A DNA stretch of 52,802 bases, taken from contig JAAZZB010000040.1 of NCBI GenBank assembly GCA_014239365.1, positions 1 to 52,802 of the forward strand. The letters are read 5' to 3'. The position numbers and the translations under genes are program-made. The notes under the pieces were generated by a model. The model did no database searches. It saw nothing but the letters and a program-made list of their open reading frames with translations, and was not told where the DNA came from. This DNA comes from Verrucomicrobiia bacterium (GTDB lineage Bacteria; Verrucomicrobiota; Verrucomicrobiia; Limisphaerales; UBA1100). Below are positions 51,025 through 52,802 of this stretch, piece after piece; within the stretch, counting starts at the first letter, position 1, and each line of letters opens with the position of its first letter.

Positions 51025-51972
51025 ATGAAAAAATACATCCTCCTCAACCTTACCGGCCTATTCGTGTTCTTCATTTTCACCTGCATATTTATCAGCTGCG
51101 GCAAATCCGGAAACCCACCGGCATCCACCAAAAACAAAACCACACCTCCAAAAACCGGTGCCACCCAATTCACCCCGCAAATGGTGATGGAAGCCATTGA
51201 GTATATGGCAGAGAAAATGCCGGAGGAAGATCGCGAGGATTTTCTTGATGACAGTCCCCTCGAGGATTTGTACGAGGCCACCGACGAAATCAACGAAGCC
51301 ATGGGCGAAGGGGAACTCAAGGTATCGGAAATCTCAGGCAAAGCCCTAGGCGAGGCGCTGTATCAAAAGATGTTCGGCTCTGGCGGGATGGCCAAGATAC
51401 GAAACAAAACCAACCGCCTCAAATGCGCAACCAATCTGGGGCAGATTACCAAGTCGATGATTATTTTTGGCAGTGATTATGGAGCATTCCCTTGGCACGT
51501 GGATCCTCAGGATAAAAAGTTTGTGTTCGGCAAAGGCAACCCCGAACATTTGGGCACCATTTTTACTCTGGAGATTATACGGCGGAATATGGGTTCCCCT
51601 AAAATGTTGCATTCCCCTTGCGATCCGGATCGCAAGGCCATTGCTGACTACAAGGGATACAGCGCCCGCGAAAACAAACCCATTCCCCACGCAGCTATCA
51701 GCTACGGATTGTGTCCCGGAAGCGATGACCAATTGCCCGATACGATTGTGAGCCTCACGCGCAATGTCTCCGGTGCTGACCTCAAAGGGGCTACCTTTCT
51801 CGGCAACGTGATGAAGGGGCTGGAGGCCAGCCAAGGGAATTTGGCCCTCGCCGATGGCTCCGTGAGGCAGACCGACAACGCGCAATTCAAAGTAGCTTCC
51901 CTTCGTCATGCCAAGTCACGTGGTGGCATTGCTCCCGACCCCCCCAGCACCAAGATTTGGCTGCCCAAATAA
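51025..51972 (+). CDS. Pseudopilin-like lipoprotein, copy 1
   Basis: 315 residues. A signal (KKYILLNLTGLFVFFIFTCI) ends at a lipobox FISC, residue 25. After a Pro/Thr linker comes an acidic helical region (about 50-118). From about 125 the sequence resembles the region that follows the N-terminal helix of DUF1559/GspG-type pseudopilins (IRNKTNRLKCATNLGQITKSM). The end has LADGSVRQTDN, the usual DG motif of that group. So a pseudopilin head seems to be carried on a lipid anchor instead of a pilin helix. Followed 32 nt later by a paralog. Confidence 0.78.
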   Translation: MKKYILLNLTGLFVFFIFTCIFISCGKSGNPPASTKNKTTPPKTGATQFTPQMVMEAIEYMAEKMPEEDREDFLDDSPLEDLYEATDEINEAMGEGELKVSEISGKALGEALYQKMFGSGGMAKIRNKTNRLKCATNLGQITKSMIIFGSDYGAFPWHVDPQDKKFVFGKGNPEHLGTIFTLEIIRRNMGSPKMLHSPCDPDRKAIADYKGYSARENKPIPHAAISYGLCPGSDDQLPDTIVSLTRNVSGADLKGATFLGNVMKGLEASQGNLALADGSVRQTDNAQFKVASLRHAKSRGGIAPDPPSTKIWLPK

Positions 51973-52004
51973 ATTAACCACAATCTTAAAAACAAAATCA
52001 AATT

Positions 52005-52802
52005 ATGAAAAAATACATCCTCCTCAACCTCACCGGCTTATTCGTTTTCTTTCTATTCACCTGCATGTTCATCAGCTGCGGCAAGTCCGGTAAATCCAAT
52101 CCGGATTCGGAAGAATCCTCCAAACCGCCAACACCGCCCGTTGGGTCGAAGGCGACCCAGTTTACTCCGCAAATGGTGATGGAAGCCATTGAGTATATGG
52201 CAGAGAAAATGCCGGAGGAAGATCGCAAGGATTTTCTTGATGACAGTCCCCTCAAGGATTTGTACCGGACTACCGACAGTTTCAACAAAGCCATGGGCGA
52301 AGGAAAACTCAAGGTATCGGAAATCTCAGGCAAAGCCCTAGGCGAGGCGCTGTATCAAAAGATGTTTGGCAGCGACCGCGGCGGCTTTAGCAGAGTCCGC
52401 GCCAAGGCCAACCGCATCAAGTGTGTGAACAACCTTAGCAGTATCGGCAAAGCGATGCTGGGCTTTTCACAGGATAACGCCGGCCGCACGCCCTGGAATC
52501 TAATCCCCTCTCAACAGCGCAATCATTTTGGAAGTAATTACAACCTTACCGTTGGCAGCATTTTTGGATTGTCCGCGATGAAGTCTGAAGTTCAAACCGC
52601 CAAGATTCTTATCTCTCCTTGCGACAAGGGCAGGTTTGCCGCCAATGAAAAAGTGCAGGACGATTGGCGTAACATAAACACCAAAGGCGGGAATCCAATC
52701 CCTCATGATGGCCTCAGCTACGGCCTGTGCCTTGGCGGCGATTTTCAAAGGCCCGCCACCGTGATTGCGATGACGCGCAATCTCGCCACCGACGATTTGG
52801 CG
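52005..52802 (+). CDS. Pseudopilin-like lipoprotein, copy 2 (3' end outside window)
   Basis: The frame is open for 266 codons to the window edge. The beginning is almost the same as copy 1 (KKYILLNLTGLFVFF, lipobox FISC). The helical region (about 55-121) is nearly identical at DNA level except for charge changes. The head has VRAKANRIKCVNNLSSIGKAM and PCDKGRFA, diverged from copy 1 but collinear with it. The pair arose by tandem duplication. The last part with the DG motif lies outside. Confidence 0.8.
   Translation, partial: MKKYILLNLTGLFVFFLFTCMFISCGKSGKSNPDSEESSKPPTPPVGSKATQFTPQMVMEAIEYMAEKMPEEDRKDFLDDSPLKDLYRTTDSFNKAMGEGKLKVSEISGKALGEALYQKMFGSDRGGFSRVRAKANRIKCVNNLSSIGKAMLGFSQDNAGRTPWNLIPSQQRNHFGSNYNLTVGSIFGLSAMKSEVQTAKILISPCDKGRFAANEKVQDDWRNINTKGGNPIPHDGLSYGLCLGGDFQRPATVIAMTRNLATDDLA

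Overview
The window looks like chromosomal DNA of a flagellated, Gram-negative member of the Verrucomicrobiota, probably near the Pedosphaera/Limisphaera group. The pointers are the DUF1549/DUF1553 and DUF1501 pair typical of the PVC superphylum, five GYF_2-domain membrane proteins in a row, and a pilus-like cluster in the arrangement known from Akkermansia (Amuc_1101, 1100, 1099, 1098). Outer-membrane biogenesis lipoproteins and several families of palindromic intergenic repeats fit the same picture. This taxonomic call is inference; there is no rRNA gene here.

Layout. Positions 1-3750 hold the 3' part of a Ser/Thr kinase and two flagellin paralogs on the minus strand; the longer flagellin has a textbook sigma-54 promoter. 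Positions 3795-8750 are an accessory island: a palindromic repeat, a broken tail of a nucleotidyltransferase gene, and the DUF1549/DUF1553 and DUF1501 genes. Positions 8759-11286 (minus) encode the intact nucleotidyltransferase and PTS enzyme I. Shikimate kinase follows on plus. Positions 11972-16220 (minus) hold a run of small membrane proteins, five with an N-terminal GYF_2 domain, and trpD lies just beyond. Positions 17420-21599 (plus) carry sua5/tsaC, thyA, folA and murJ.

Positions 21733-30409 are the pilus-like operon: a PilM-like protein, two bitopic proteins, a secretin, and a stand-alone 5'-3' exonuclease. Positions 30616-37054 encode three exported proteins, including one of 1314 residues with IPT/TIG-like repeats. 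After a HAD phosphatase (minus) come a BamD-like and an LptE-like lipoprotein, a PQQ-repeat protein and a GspE/PilB-type ATPase. A membrane protein, its probable winged-helix regulator and ispH follow as overlapping genes, then a dihydrouridine synthase, tRNA-Gln and a large SNF2-type helicase (minus). The right end holds small lipoproteins and a tandem pair of pseudopilin-like lipoproteins; the second runs off the window.

The most unusual signals are: (1) the tandem lipoproteins, where a 200-nt block differs almost only at amino-acid-changing sites and glutamates are swapped for lysine or arginine; (2) the DUF1549/DUF1501 island, bounded on one side by a deleted remnant of the gene on its other side; (3) the GYF_2 array with proline-rich linkers; (4) Gly/Met-rich tracts in three of the four pilus-like proteins; (5) a palindromic operator in front of the membrane protein/regulator pair; and (6) at least six families of dispersed palindromes.
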